From Pseudomonas putida (GTDB lineage Bacteria; Pseudomonadota; Gammaproteobacteria; Pseudomonadales; Pseudomonadaceae), in the NCBI RefSeq assembly GCF_005080685.1, contig NZ_CP039371.1:2976001-3040000 (forward strand): a stretch of DNA of 64,000 nucleotides, written 5' to 3'. The notes below the pieces were generated by a model, which made no database searches, had not been told where the DNA came from, and saw nothing but the letters and a program-made list of their open reading frames with translations. A program made the position numbers and the translations under genes. Each line of letters opens with the position of its first letter. The first letter of the stretch is position 1. Of the stretch, positions 45,438 to 54,629 are shown piece by piece.

Positions 45438-46880
45438 ATGCTGAGCGTGAAGAGCCTGGTTGCCATCGACCAGCTGAAACTGGAAGTTGCCGCCGGCATG
45501 GGCGGGATTGGCCGGGTCATCAACTGGGCGCATACCGTGGACCTGCCCGATCCCTGGCGCTGGGTGTCGCCGGGCGACCTGGTGATGACCACGGGTGTCG
45601 GCCTGCCAGAGGATGCGCAGGCGCAAGTACAGTGGCTGCAGCAACTGGTGCAGAGCAACCCCAGCGCATTGGTGATCGCCCCGCGCGCTGATGCACCGCT
45701 GCTCTCCCAGGCCATGCTGGAGGCCGCCGATCAGTTGCTGTTCCCGGTGCTGCGGGCCAGCTTCGAGCTGGAGTTCGTCAAGCTTTCGCACTGTGTGATC
45801 GAGAGCGTGCTGCAGGCCCAGCGCGACCGCTTCAATGCCAGCGAGCGGCTGTTCCAGACCTACGCCGAAGCCTTGCGCAAAACGCCGGACATGGCGGGCC
45901 GCCTGGCCATACTGGCCGAAACCCTGGACATGGACCTGGCCATCGAGGATGCGGTAGGGGGCGTGGTTATCGTGCCAGGGCAACAGGTTACGGAGCCGAC
46001 CACCCAGGCGCCGGAGCGTATCCCGATCGGCGGCCGATCGCGGGTTAACTTGCTGTTGGGGCGCGGCGCCAGGCGCACTCAGGACGACTCGATCCTGGTG
46101 CGCTCGTTGATCGGCCTGCTGGCCGTGGAGTTCGAGCGATTGATGATCAACCGTGACCAGCAACGTGAAGAGGGCGCGGCCTTGCTACGCACGTTGCTGG
46201 ATACCACGGAGCTTGCGCTGGCGCTGCCGATGCTCGAACGTCGGGGCCTTGCCGGGACCTTGGTGAGCCTGGTGATTCAACCAGGGCCGGATGGCCCCTG
46301 GACGGCGCAAGAGGTGCATCATGCACCGCCATTCCATGGCGTGTGCCCGTTGCTGTCCGAGGAAAAGGGTTTGTTGTTGGCGATCAGCTGCGACGACCCC
46401 GGCATCATCGACGCGCTTGTGCACAATCTCGGAGCGGGCACGGTCATCGGTATCAGCGGGGCGATCGGCGCCGCGGCCGGTATGCGCGAGAGTTTCCGCC
46501 AGGCGCGCATGGCCCTGACACAGGCCCATGAGCTGGGCAGATCGATACTGCGCTATGGCGAGGCCGAGGTCGGATTGATCATGGCGCCCAAGTCGCTGGC
46601 CGAGGCGCGGGCATTGGTCGGGCGCTATCTCGGCCCCCTGATCGAGCACGATCGCGTGCAAGGGGCCGCGCTGCTGGCAACGCTGATGGCCTTTTTGAAC
46701 AATGACGGGAACTGGAAGATGACCGCGTTCGACCTGGGCATCCATCGTCAGACCCTGGTCTATCGGTTGAAGCTGGTGGAGCAACTGACCGGCATCAAGC
46801 CGACGACCACCCAGGGCATTGCGCGGTTCTGGATTGCCATCGAGGCCGGCAGGCACAACGACCTGTTCGACCAGAATTGA
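45438..46880 (+). CDS. PucR family transcriptional regulator
   Basis: A 480-residue regulator with the N-terminal PucR domain (GRVINWAHTVDLPDPWRWVSPGDLVMTTGVGL), a middle GGDEF-like fold and the C-terminal helix-turn-helix (FLNNDGNWKMTAFDLGIHRQTLVYRLKLVEQLTG in pieces). Such proteins regulate purine, amine or amino-acid catabolism genes. It is separated from the amine-catabolism-like operon (47.4-52 kb) only by a repeat array, and its N-terminal domain type is common next to such operons, so it is a candidate activator of them. Confidence 0.86.
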   Translation: MLSVKSLVAIDQLKLEVAAGMGGIGRVINWAHTVDLPDPWRWVSPGDLVMTTGVGLPEDAQAQVQWLQQLVQSNPSALVIAPRADAPLLSQAMLEAADQLLFPVLRASFELEFVKLSHCVIESVLQAQRDRFNASERLFQTYAEALRKTPDMAGRLAILAETLDMDLAIEDAVGGVVIVPGQQVTEPTTQAPERIPIGGRSRVNLLLGRGARRTQDDSILVRSLIGLLAVEFERLMINRDQQREEGAALLRTLLDTTELALALPMLERRGLAGTLVSLVIQPGPDGPWTAQEVHHAPPFHGVCPLLSEEKGLLLAISCDDPGIIDALVHNLGAGTVIGISGAIGAAAGMRESFRQARMALTQAHELGRSILRYGEAEVGLIMAPKSLAEARALVGRYLGPLIEHDRVQGAALLATLMAFLNNDGNWKMTAFDLGIHRQTLVYRLKLVEQLTGIKPTTTQGIARFWIAIEAGRHNDLFDQN

Positions 46881-47364
46881 CGCCAAAGCCAGCTCCCACA
46901 GGTACAACTGCGATTTTGGCAACGGTGAAGACCCTGTAGGAGCGGGCCTGCCCGCGAAGCAGACGCCGCGGTGCATGGCACCGGCTTCGCCGGTGTTCGC
47001 GGGCAAGCCCGCTCCCACAGGTGCGGCGCAGGCCTTGGCAGTTGTGAAGATCCTGTAGGAGCGGGTTTACCCGCGAAGCAGACGCCGCGGTGCATGGCAC
47101 CGGCTTCGCCGGTGTTCGCGGGTAAACCCGCTCCCACAGGTACGGCGCAGGCCTTGGCAGTTGTGAAGATCCTGTAGGAGCGGGCTTGCCCGCGAAGCAG
47201 ACGCCGCGGTGTGTGGCACCGGCTTCGCCGGTGTTCGCGGGCAAGCCCGCTCCCACAGGTACGGCGCAGGCCATGACATCAATGAGTAATCTTTGGTTCT
47301 CTGGGAGCCGGCGTGTCGGTAGTCACGGGCGTGGCCCGTGTCATCCTCTCGACTCTCCTTTGTC
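46881..47364. other. Intergenic region filled by REP array
   Basis: The gap between the PucR gene and the convergent aldehyde dehydrogenase gene. Most of it is the 119-base tandem array described separately, preceded by a degenerate half unit from about 46890. The remaining 90 bases up to 47364 show nothing recognisable. Open frames through the array on both strands are not genes. Confidence 0.7.
46933..47272. repeat. Tandem array of three 119-bp REP units
   Basis: Units begin with CCTGTAGGAGCGGG at 46933, 47052 and 47171, an exact 119-base period; the third is cut at about 47272. Each unit holds two inverted REP arms (GCGGG....CCCGCGAAG and TTCGCGGG....CCCGCTCCCAC) around a small hairpin (CACCGGCTTCGCCGGTG). 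In the second unit both arms carry matching changes (GTTTAC with GTAAAC), preserving pairing. Confidence 0.92.
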
Positions 47365-48876
47365 TCAATGACTGGTCGGCATCGCGAATTCAGCCCCCTT
47401 GGCAATCGCCTGCGGCCAACGTTGCATGATGCTTTTCTGCTTGGTGTAGAAGCGCACGCCTTCTTCGCCATAGGCATGCATGTCGCCGAACAGGCTCTTT
47501 TTCCAGCCACCAAAGCCATGCCAGGCCATTGGCACCGGAATCGGCACGTTGATGCCGACCATGCCCACCTGGATGCGCCGGCCGAACTCACGGGCGATAT
47601 GGCCATCGCGGGTGTACAGGCTCACGCCATTGCCGAATTCGTGGGCATTGATCAGGTCCACCGCCGCGGCGAAGTCCTTCACCCGCAGGCAGGCCAGCAC
47701 CGGGCCGAAGATCTCTTCCTTGTAGATGCGCATGTCCGGGGTGACGTTGTCGAACAGCGTACCGCCCAGCCAGAAACCGTCGCCACAACCCTCGCCAGCT
47801 GCCTGACCATTGAAGTTGCGCCCGTCCACCAGCAGCTTGGCGCCTTCCTTCACGCCCTGGTCGATGTAGCCAGTGATACGCTCCAGCGCCGCACGGGTAA
47901 CGATCGGGCCCATTTCCGCTTGGAGATGGGTGCCATTTAGCACCTTGAGCTCGCGGGTGCGTTCGATCAGCTTGGGCATGACCTTTTCGGCGGTACCTTC
48001 ACCGACGAACACCGCCACGCTGATGGCCATGCAGCGCTCGCCGGCCGAGCCATAGGCTGCACCGATCAGCGCATCGACCACCTGGTCGATGTCCGCGTCG
48101 GGCATCACCACCAGGTGGTTCTTCGCGCCGCCCAGGGCCTGTACGCGCTTGCCGTGGCGGGCGCCGGTTTCATAGATGTGGTTGGCGATCGGGGTGGAGC
48201 CGACGAACGACACCGCCTGCACATCGGGGTGTTGGATCAGCGCATTGACCGCGTCCTTGTCCCCTTGCACCACGTTGAACACGCCGTCCGGCAAACCGGC
48301 CTGCTTGAGCAGTTCGGCGATGAACAGGCTTGGACTCGGGTCCAGCGGGCTCGGCTTGAGCACGAAGGTATTGCCGGTGGCCAGGGCGACCGGAAACATC
48401 CACATCGGTACCATTACCGGGAAGTTGAAAGGGGTGATACCGGTGACTACACCCAGCGGCTGGCGCAGGGTCCAGTTGTCGATGTTGGTGCTGACCTGAT
48501 CAGTGAAGTCGGTTTTCAGCAACTGTGGTGCGCCACAGGCGAACTCGACGATCTCGATGCCGCGCATCACTTCGCCCTGGGCGTCGGTGAAGACCTTGCC
48601 ATGTTCGGCAGTGATCATTCGCGCCAATTCATCGCGGTGCTCGTTGAGCAGTGCCAGGAACCTGTTCAGCACCCGTGAGCGGCGCAGCGGCGACAGGTTG
48701 CTCCAGGCCGGGAAGGCGGCCTTGGCCGAGGCCACGGCGGCGTCCACGTCACGTTGCGCGGACAGTTGCACCTGGCCGGTGACGGCACCGGTGGCCGGGT
48801 TGTAGACCGGCAGTTGCTGGCCGCTGGTGGCCTCGGCCTGGGTGCCGGAAATCCAGTTCATGATGGTTTGGGTCAT
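47365..48876 (-). CDS. mmsA: CoA-acylating methylmalonate-semialdehyde dehydrogenase
   Basis: A 503-residue aldehyde dehydrogenase of the CoA-acylating MmsA/IolA type. The diagnostic stretch [17 protein letters not shown], the catalytic Cys in [17 protein letters not shown] and the ending [13 protein letters not shown] are typical. It converts methylmalonate or malonate semialdehyde to propionyl- or acetyl-CoA with NAD+ and CoA. In valine catabolism mmsA sits with mmsB; here it is the last gene of a permease-flavoprotein-cupin operon, so it more likely handles an aldehyde made by the flavoprotein from an amine. Confidence 0.9.
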   Translation of the reverse strand: MTQTIMNWISGTQAEATSGQQLPVYNPATGAVTGQVQLSAQRDVDAAVASAKAAFPAWSNLSPLRRSRVLNRFLALLNEHRDELARMITAEHGKVFTDAQGEVMRGIEIVEFACGAPQLLKTDFTDQVSTNIDNWTLRQPLGVVTGITPFNFPVMVPMWMFPVALATGNTFVLKPSPLDPSPSLFIAELLKQAGLPDGVFNVVQGDKDAVNALIQHPDVQAVSFVGSTPIANHIYETGARHGKRVQALGGAKNHLVVMPDADIDQVVDALIGAAYGSAGERCMAISVAVFVGEGTAEKVMPKLIERTRELKVLNGTHLQAEMGPIVTRAALERITGYIDQGVKEGAKLLVDGRNFNGQAAGEGCGDGFWLGGTLFDNVTPDMRIYKEEIFGPVLACLRVKDFAAAVDLINAHEFGNGVSLYTRDGHIAREFGRRIQVGMVGINVPIPVPMAWHGFGGWKKSLFGDMHAYGEEGVRFYTKQKSIMQRWPQAIAKGAEFAMPTSH

Positions 48877-48900
48877 AGTCTTTCTCGCTTGGCAGGGGAA

Positions 48901-49251
48901 TCAGTAGATGGCGTAGACCTTGCGCACGGTTTCCAGCACGTCCCAACGCCCGGTCCAGCCCGGGGGCAGGATGATCAGGTCGCCGCCGCTCACTTCCACC
49001 ACTTCATCGGTGCTGCTATCGGTGAGCAGTGCCTTGCCGAAAATGATGTAGGTGAACTCGGTATCGGGGCGTTCGATGACGGGCCAGCCACCGGGTTGGC
49101 ACTCCCATACGCCGAGGTTGCCGACCGCTTGCGGGGCCAGCGTCTGGATGGCGATCTGCGGGTCGCCCTGGTCGGCGCCTGCGCGCTGGCCGGCAGGTTG
49201 GAGCGGTAGGGCCTTTAGGTCGGCGTGCTTGAGGATGGTGAACGAAGGCAT
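48901..49251 (-). CDS. Cupin domain protein
   Basis: A 116-residue single-domain cupin (RmlC-like, EutQ/DUF861 type). Recognisable pieces are IERPDTEFTYIIFGKALLTD, VEVSGGDLIILPPGWTGRWDVLETVRKVYAIY in part. The first motif lacks the usual two histidines, so metal binding is doubtful. Such cupins accompany gamma-glutamylputrescine-oxidase-like genes in many Pseudomonas operons; the function is unknown, perhaps binding or processing the reactive aldehyde product. It lies 14 bases after the flavoprotein and 24 before the dehydrogenase. Confidence 0.8.
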   Translation of the reverse strand: MPSFTILKHADLKALPLQPAGQRAGADQGDPQIAIQTLAPQAVGNLGVWECQPGGWPVIERPDTEFTYIIFGKALLTDSSTDEVVEVSGGDLIILPPGWTGRWDVLETVRKVYAIY

Positions 49252-49265
49252 GGTCTTTCTCCTTA

Positions 49266-50648
49266 TCAATGGGCGCCGGTCAGCTTTTCCAGCAGCATCG
49301 CGGTACGTGAAGGTTTGTGGGTGTAGCGTTCCTCGAGGTCGCTGAGCGAAGCCGCGGCGAGTCCGCCATTGACGCCGAACCAGCGCAGCGGCTCTGGCTC
49401 CCAGGACGGCGAGTGGTGGTTGACCAGGGGCAGGGTGTTGATCGGTTCGTCGCGCTCGAGAATCAGATTGCGCAGGATCCGCCCGGCAAGGTTGCTGGTG
49501 GCCACGCCATCGCCGACATAGTTGCCGGCCCAGGCCAGGCGCTGCTTGCGGTCGATGCTCACGGTCGGGCACCAGTCGCGCGATACGCCCAGGGCGCCGC
49601 CCCAGCGATGGGTGATGCGGGCATCGGCCAGGGCAGGGAAGAACTCGAGCAGGGTCTGGTAGATCCTGGCGTGGGTACTGTCCACCAGGTCGGCTTGCTC
49701 GGACATGCGCGATCCCCAGTTGTAGGGCGCGCCACGGCCCCCGAATACCAGGCGACCTTCTGCCGTGACCTGGCCGTAGACACGCAGGTGGCGCATGTCG
49801 TTGAAGGCCATGCGGTGGTCGAGCTTGAGCCGGGCAAGTAGCTCGGGCGACAGTGGCTCGGTGGCCAGTACCAGCGAATACAACGGGATGACGAAGCGCG
49901 ACTTGCCTGGCTGCTGCGAGGTGAAAGCCTCGGTCGCGCGCACGGTCACTTCGCCACGCACCGATCCGCACGCGGTGTGCACCACACCGGGTGCCATCTG
50001 TGTCACCGCCGACTGCTCGTAGATTTTCGCACCCAGGCGCTCGACCAGTTGCGCGAGCCCCCGTACCAGCTTGCCAGGGTGGATCAGCGCACAATGCTCG
50101 GTGTACAGGCCGCCCAACGTGCCCTCGGCGTTGAGGCAAGACTGCGCCTGGCCAGCCTCCAGCACGCGCCATTGGTCCGGCAGGCCAAACCGCGCCGCAC
50201 TCTCCACCGCTGCCCGCGCCCGAGCCATCTGCGGCGCGCTGCGGGCCAGGGACAAAAAACCCTGCTTGGCATAGTCTGCGTCGACGCTTTCCAGGGCCAG
50301 TACCCGACCTATTTCATCGACCGTTTCGTTCATTGCGCCTTGCAAGTGCAGCGCCGCCTGGTGCGAGTAGAGTTGTTCGACCCGGTGCAGGGAAATCGGG
50401 AAGATCGCCGAGGCCCAGCCACCGTTGCGCCCCGAGGCGCCGAAGCCGACCTGGTGCTTTTCCAGCAGCACCACGCGCAATGCGGGGTCGGCCTTGAGCA
50501 GGTAATAGGCGGTCCACAGCCCGGTGTAGCCGGCGCCGACGATCACCACATCGGCGTCGATGTCGTGCTCCAGGCGCTCACGCGGCTGACTGGGGGCGAA
50601 CCAGAGCGGTTTGTTGGGTAACTGCGGCAAAGCGATTTTCGCTGACAT
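49266..50648 (-). CDS. FAD-dependent oxidoreductase, gamma-glutamylputrescine oxidase-like
   Basis: A 460-residue D-amino-acid-oxidase-fold flavoprotein. The FAD site DVVIVGAGYTGLWTAYYL is followed by the PuuB/OrdL-type motif GFGASGRNGGWAS and the C-terminal WAGNYVGDGVATSNLAGRIL. It should oxidise a primary or secondary amine to an aldehyde, ammonia (or amine) and peroxide. With an amino acid/amine permease upstream and a CoA-acylating aldehyde dehydrogenase downstream it forms a compact amine-degradation set. No PuuA-type ligase is present, so the substrate need not be gamma-glutamylated. Confidence 0.86.
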   Translation of the reverse strand: MSAKIALPQLPNKPLWFAPSQPRERLEHDIDADVVIVGAGYTGLWTAYYLLKADPALRVVLLEKHQVGFGASGRNGGWASAIFPISLHRVEQLYSHQAALHLQGAMNETVDEIGRVLALESVDADYAKQGFLSLARSAPQMARARAAVESAARFGLPDQWRVLEAGQAQSCLNAEGTLGGLYTEHCALIHPGKLVRGLAQLVERLGAKIYEQSAVTQMAPGVVHTACGSVRGEVTVRATEAFTSQQPGKSRFVIPLYSLVLATEPLSPELLARLKLDHRMAFNDMRHLRVYGQVTAEGRLVFGGRGAPYNWGSRMSEQADLVDSTHARIYQTLLEFFPALADARITHRWGGALGVSRDWCPTVSIDRKQRLAWAGNYVGDGVATSNLAGRILRNLILERDEPINTLPLVNHHSPSWEPEPLRWFGVNGGLAAASLSDLEERYTHKPSRTAMLLEKLTGAH

Positions 50649-50699
50649 GTTGTGGCTTCCAATGGCTGCCCGGAACTTGGGTTGAGTCTGATGCGGCGC

Positions 50700-52091
50700 T
50701 CAGGGCCGAGCGCTTTCCACCGTGCCAGCCTGGCCGGCACGCCGAGGGCTGCGTGACACCAGGTACGAGGCGGCGATGACGAGAATGGCGATCAGGCACT
50801 GCAGCAGGCTGACCTGCATCGACGGATCGAAGGCCATGCTCACCAGCACGGCGACGATGGCGGCAGTGACCAGCAGCGGCAGCCATGGGTGGCCCCACAT
50901 GGCGAATTTCAGCGAGCCCTCGGCAAGCCATCTGCGGCGCAGCTTGAGTTGCGACAGGCAGATGACCAGGTAGACGAACAGGAACACCGTGCCGGAGGAA
51001 TTGATCAGGAACTGGAACACCGTGTCTGGCCACAGCGCAGCGATCACCACGCAGCCGTAGCCGACCAGGGTCGAGGCCAGCACGCCACGCACCGGTACGC
51101 CCTTGCGATTGACCGTGGCCATCCAGCGCGGCGCCTCATCGTGGGAGGCCAACACGAACAACAGGCGCGAGGAGGTGTAGAGCCCGGCGTTGAGCACCGA
51201 CAGGACCGCTACCAGGATGATCACCGTGAGCATGTCTCCGGCACCGGGGATACCGATGTGCTCGAGGGTGGTCACGAACGGCGACTTGCCGGGCGTGAGG
51301 CTGGTCCAGGGCTGGGCGACGACGATGAAGAAGGTGGCCAGCACGAAGAACACCAGGATGCGCACCATCACCGTGTTCACGGCCTTGCGGATATTGCGCG
51401 ATGGGTCTTCGGTTTCGGCAGCGGCCAGGGTGGCGACCTCGACCCCGGTCATGGAAAAGATCACCACCACCACGCCGGTGAACAACGAGCCGATGCCATG
51501 GGGCAGGAAGCCGCCGTGCTGGGTGAGATGGCTGAAGCTTGCATCCGAGCCGGGCCAGAGATGGAACACATAGGCGCCGGCTACCAGCAGGAACACCACG
51601 ATGGCCGCCACCTTGACCCCGGCGAACCAGTATTCGGCCTCGCCGAAGGCATGTACCGACATCAGGTTGAGCAGGGTCATGCCGAGCATCAGCCCGAGGG
51701 CGATGACCCACACTGGAAGGTCGGGGACCCAGGCATTGATGATCTGCCCGCCGACCACCGCTTCGAATCCGACCACGATCACCCAGAAATACCAATACAA
51801 CCAGCCGGTCATGTAACCGGCCGGGCGCCCGAAGGCGAGTCGTGCATAGTCGACGAAGGAACCTTTCGTGGGGTGGGCCGCGGCCATCTCGCCAAGCATG
51901 CGCATCACCAGGGCGACGATCAGGCCGGTGATGGCGTAGGTGATGAAAGCGCCAGGGCCGGTCGACGCGATGACCGCACTGGAGCCGACGAACAGCCCCG
52001 CGCCGATCACGCCACCGAGGGCGAGCATGCTGATGTGGCGGGTTTTCAATGCACGTTTGAGGCGGGGATCGTGTTCGGACTGAATAGGCAT
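50700..52091 (-). CDS. APC family amino acid/amine permease
   Basis: A 463-residue transporter with twelve membrane segments. The start LKTRHISMLALGGVIGAGLFVGSS and the motif HPTKGSFVDYARLAFG are typical of the amino acid transporter group that includes GabP, AnsP and ProY. It likely imports the amine or amino acid degraded by the next three genes. The ATG at 52091 is divergent from the GGT-like gene, and both share a 208-base control region. Confidence 0.88.
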   Translation of the reverse strand: MPIQSEHDPRLKRALKTRHISMLALGGVIGAGLFVGSSAVIASTGPGAFITYAITGLIVALVMRMLGEMAAAHPTKGSFVDYARLAFGRPAGYMTGWLYWYFWVIVVGFEAVVGGQIINAWVPDLPVWVIALGLMLGMTLLNLMSVHAFGEAEYWFAGVKVAAIVVFLLVAGAYVFHLWPGSDASFSHLTQHGGFLPHGIGSLFTGVVVVIFSMTGVEVATLAAAETEDPSRNIRKAVNTVMVRILVFFVLATFFIVVAQPWTSLTPGKSPFVTTLEHIGIPGAGDMLTVIILVAVLSVLNAGLYTSSRLLFVLASHDEAPRWMATVNRKGVPVRGVLASTLVGYGCVVIAALWPDTVFQFLINSSGTVFLFVYLVICLSQLKLRRRWLAEGSLKFAMWGHPWLPLLVTAAIVAVLVSMAFDPSMQVSLLQCLIAILVIAASYLVSRSPRRAGQAGTVESARP

Positions 52092-52299
52092 GGGCCGGCT
52101 CCTTTTATTTTTAGTGATCAACGCTGCCTGGAGGGGAGGTTATGCAGCGGGCCCACGGGCGGGTATCGCTAAAAGTTCAGGTGGCCAAGGGGTGGTTCGT
52201 ACAAATGTATGACGTCGGTTTGGGTGATCTGCGGCCGGCATTCGTGGCTTCAGGAACGATCTTTGCTGATTGCTAGCAATCCACAAGAAGGAGCTAGCA
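52092..52299. promoter_or_regulatory. Divergent control region of permease operon and GGT-like gene
   Basis: Holds the composite GCTAGC site near the GGT-like start (separate entry) and, nearer the permease, an imperfect dyad TCGTACAAATGTATGA (52197-52212) of the size bound by GntR/FCD regulators. Promoter elements themselves were not identified with confidence. Confidence 0.45.
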
Positions 52300-52301
52300 A
52301 T
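52269..52301. promoter_or_regulatory. Composite putative operator (GCTAGC pair) at the GGT-like gene
   Basis: Perfect palindrome ATTGCTAGCAAT (52269-52280) and a second GCTAGCAA starting at 52293, 24 bases after the start of the first. The second site runs into the ATG of the GGT-like gene and the ribosome-binding site lies between the two, so a bound protein would block translation start as well as transcription. The same arrangement occurs at 60397-60428. Confidence 0.7.
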
Positions 52302-53859
52302 GAACGAGTCCCTGGTCGCCCATTCACGCGGCGGCGTGCTCTGCACCCCACACCCTCTGGCGAGCGCTGCAGGCCTGGAGGTACTGGACGGCGGTGGTAC
52401 CGCCATCGATGCGATGTTGGCTGCGAGCGCGGTCCTGGCGGCGGTCTATCCGCACATGACCGGGCTGGGCGGTGATGCACTGTGGTTGCTCCATGATGAC
52501 CAGGTACGCACCATTATCGGGATCGGCCAGGCCGGCGCGCAGTTGCCGTCGACAGGCGCGATCGCCCTGCGCGGGCCGGCATCGGTCGCGACCACGGCCG
52601 GGGCCATGGCCAGCTGGGTAGAGGCCAAGGCGTTGAGCGAGCGCTGGGGCTCGCGGATGGCCTGGAGCGATCTGCTGAGCGGTGCTGTAGGGCTGGCCCG
52701 CAATGGCGTCGAGGTTTCGGCGTCGCAGCTGTTCTGGCAGGGCCAGCGCGCCAGCCTGATCGAAAGCCTGCCGGGTCTGCATCCGTTGTGTAAAAGCGAG
52801 GGACGCTGGCTGCAAGCGGGCGACCGTCTGCGTCAGCCGGCACTGGCCAATAGCCTGGAGCACCTTGCGCGTCGCGGCCCGGATGACTTCTATCACGGCG
52901 AGCTGGCAGAGGCTTTCGGCGTTGCTTTCGCCGCGCTGGACTGCGGCCTGACGCTGGATGACCTGCGGGCGACCCAGGCCCGTTGGGCGGCGCCGATTTC
53001 CGTGCGCTATCGCGAGGGCCGCTTGTACAACGTCGCACCGCCCACCCAGGGACTCTACACCTTGCGCGCCATGGCGGCGCTCGATGGCATGGACCTGGGT
53101 GAGAACGGCTCGCCACGTTATTACCACTTGCTGGTCGAGGCGATCAAACAAGGTCTGCTGCAGCGCAACCGGGAACTGCACGACCCTTTGGCCAGCGGCT
53201 GGGACTTCAAGCACGCTCTCGATCAACCACGCGCCACACTGGACGCCGAGCACGCCGCTCCCTGGGCGGAGCCAGGGCAACCTGCCGACACCGTCTGGAT
53301 GGCCGCCTGCGACCGCTCCGGGCGCAGCGCCTGCCTGATTCAGAGCCTGTTCCATGATTTCGGCTCCGGCTGCATCCTCGGTGATACCGGTATTCTGTGG
53401 CACAACCGTGCGGCCGGGTTCAATCCGCAGCCGAGCCATCCCAATGCCTGGGCGCCTGGCAAGCGCCCGGCTCACACCCTCAACCCCTCTGCCTACCTGG
53501 CCGATGATGGCCGCCGTTGGTTCTTCGGCACACAGGGCGGCGATGGCCAACCGCAGACCCAGATGGTCGTCGCCAGTCAGTTGATCGATTACCAGCAATC
53601 CGCCGAAGCGGCGCTGCGGGCGCCGCGCTTCTTGCTGGGGCGCAGTTTTTTCGACAGCACCGACAACCTCAAGCTGGAGGCCGATATCGGCGCCACGGTG
53701 CTGCAAGGGCTGGCCCAGCGTGGGCATGCGTTGGAGACGACGCCGGCGTTGAGCCCGTTGATGGGCCTGGCCGGGGTGATCGCCATCGAGCCCAACGGCC
53801 AGCGCACCGCCGCCTATGACCCGCGCAGCCAGGGCAGCGCCCTCGCTCAGGACGATTGA
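52300..53859 (+). CDS. Gamma-glutamyltransferase family Ntn-hydrolase, cytosolic
   Basis: A 519-residue member of the gamma-glutamyltranspeptidase family. Typical motifs are GVLCTPHPLASAAGLEVLDGGGTAIDAMLA (given in part), GLGGD, the probable autocleavage nucleophile Thr331 in PADTVWMAACD, and the oxyanion/substrate region FFGTQGGDGQPQTQMVV. There is no signal peptide, unlike classical periplasmic GGT, so it acts in the cytosol. The nearest functional analogues are oxamate amidohydrolase (HpxW-like) and other amide hydrolases of this fold. The start at 52300 is preceded by AAGGAG. Shared operators link it to the ABC importer. Confidence 0.82.
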   Translation: MNESLVAHSRGGVLCTPHPLASAAGLEVLDGGGTAIDAMLAASAVLAAVYPHMTGLGGDALWLLHDDQVRTIIGIGQAGAQLPSTGAIALRGPASVATTAGAMASWVEAKALSERWGSRMAWSDLLSGAVGLARNGVEVSASQLFWQGQRASLIESLPGLHPLCKSEGRWLQAGDRLRQPALANSLEHLARRGPDDFYHGELAEAFGVAFAALDCGLTLDDLRATQARWAAPISVRYREGRLYNVAPPTQGLYTLRAMAALDGMDLGENGSPRYYHLLVEAIKQGLLQRNRELHDPLASGWDFKHALDQPRATLDAEHAAPWAEPGQPADTVWMAACDRSGRSACLIQSLFHDFGSGCILGDTGILWHNRAAGFNPQPSHPNAWAPGKRPAHTLNPSAYLADDGRRWFFGTQGGDGQPQTQMVVASQLIDYQQSAEAALRAPRFLLGRSFFDSTDNLKLEADIGATVLQGLAQRGHALETTPALSPLMGLAGVIAIEPNGQRTAAYDPRSQGSALAQDD

Positions 53860-53933
53860 TACACGCCAATTGCCGCGCAACCGGGCCCGGCGGATAATGC
53901 CGGCCCAACGCGTTCGAGGGTTTCGAGGTTTCG

Positions 53934-54629
53934 ATGAAAGGCAAAGCGGTCAGCAGCAAGCAACAGGAAGTCCAGCGCATCGCCGACATGCTCGCAAAGG
54001 CCATCGCCCAGCACCGGCTGCGGCCCGGTGCCCGGCTGATCGAGGCGCAGATCGTCGAGACCCTGCAAGCCAACCGCAACCACGTGCAGGCGGCGTTGCA
54101 GCGCCTGGCCATGCAGCGCATCGTCGACATCGAGCCCAACCGTGGCGCCACCGTTGCCCAGCCCAGTGCCCGTGAGGCTCGCGAGATCTTCGCTGCGCGC
54201 CGGGCAGTGGAGCGGGCGATCGTCGAGGCGATCACGCCGGCGCACATCACCGAGCACCAGGCGCGCATCGACCAGCACATGCGCGACGAGCGCGAAGCTA
54301 CCGCCAGCACCGACCGGCGCGCCATCGTTCGTTTGCTCAGTGAGTTCCATCTGTTGCTGGGCGAGGTGTGCGGCAACCAGGTGCTGGCCGATATCCTCGC
54401 CAACCTAATGGTGCGCAGCTCGCTGATCGTCGCGCTCTACCAGCGCGGCGACAGCCCGCCGTGCGCCTCGGACGAGCACCAGGCGGTGATCGACGCGCTG
54501 CGCGTGGGTGACCGCGAAGCGGCGGTACGCGAAATGATCGAGCACCTGGACGAACTCGAGGGCCAGCTGGCCCTCGAGGAAGTGGCGGCGCCGGAAGTCA
54601 ACCTGCGTCAGGCACTGGCAGGGCTGTAG
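53934..54629 (+). CDS. GntR family regulator (FCD domain)
   Basis: A 231-residue regulator with N-terminal winged helix (LRPGARLIEAQIVETLQANRNHVQAALQRL) and an all-helical FCD effector domain carrying the metal-ligand-like histidines (EFHLLL, DEHQAVIDAL). It is the only regulator inside the GGT-ABC block and therefore the best candidate for the GCTAGC composite sites. Its 3' end overlaps the convergent amidohydrolase gene by 32 bases. Confidence 0.87.
   Translation: MKGKAVSSKQQEVQRIADMLAKAIAQHRLRPGARLIEAQIVETLQANRNHVQAALQRLAMQRIVDIEPNRGATVAQPSAREAREIFAARRAVERAIVEAITPAHITEHQARIDQHMRDEREATASTDRRAIVRLLSEFHLLLGEVCGNQVLADILANLMVRSSLIVALYQRGDSPPCASDEHQAVIDALRVGDREAAVREMIEHLDELEGQLALEEVAAPEVNLRQALAGL

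Noticed and set aside
44373..46880. Prophage or genomic island around the tyrosine recombinase
   Set aside because: No phage structural, replication or lysis genes, no att repeats, and neighbouring genes are ordinary chromosomal families.
46933..47272. Regularly spaced repeats resembling a CRISPR array
   Set aside because: The spacers repeat as well (whole 119-base units are nearly identical), the units are REP dyads, and there are no cas genes.
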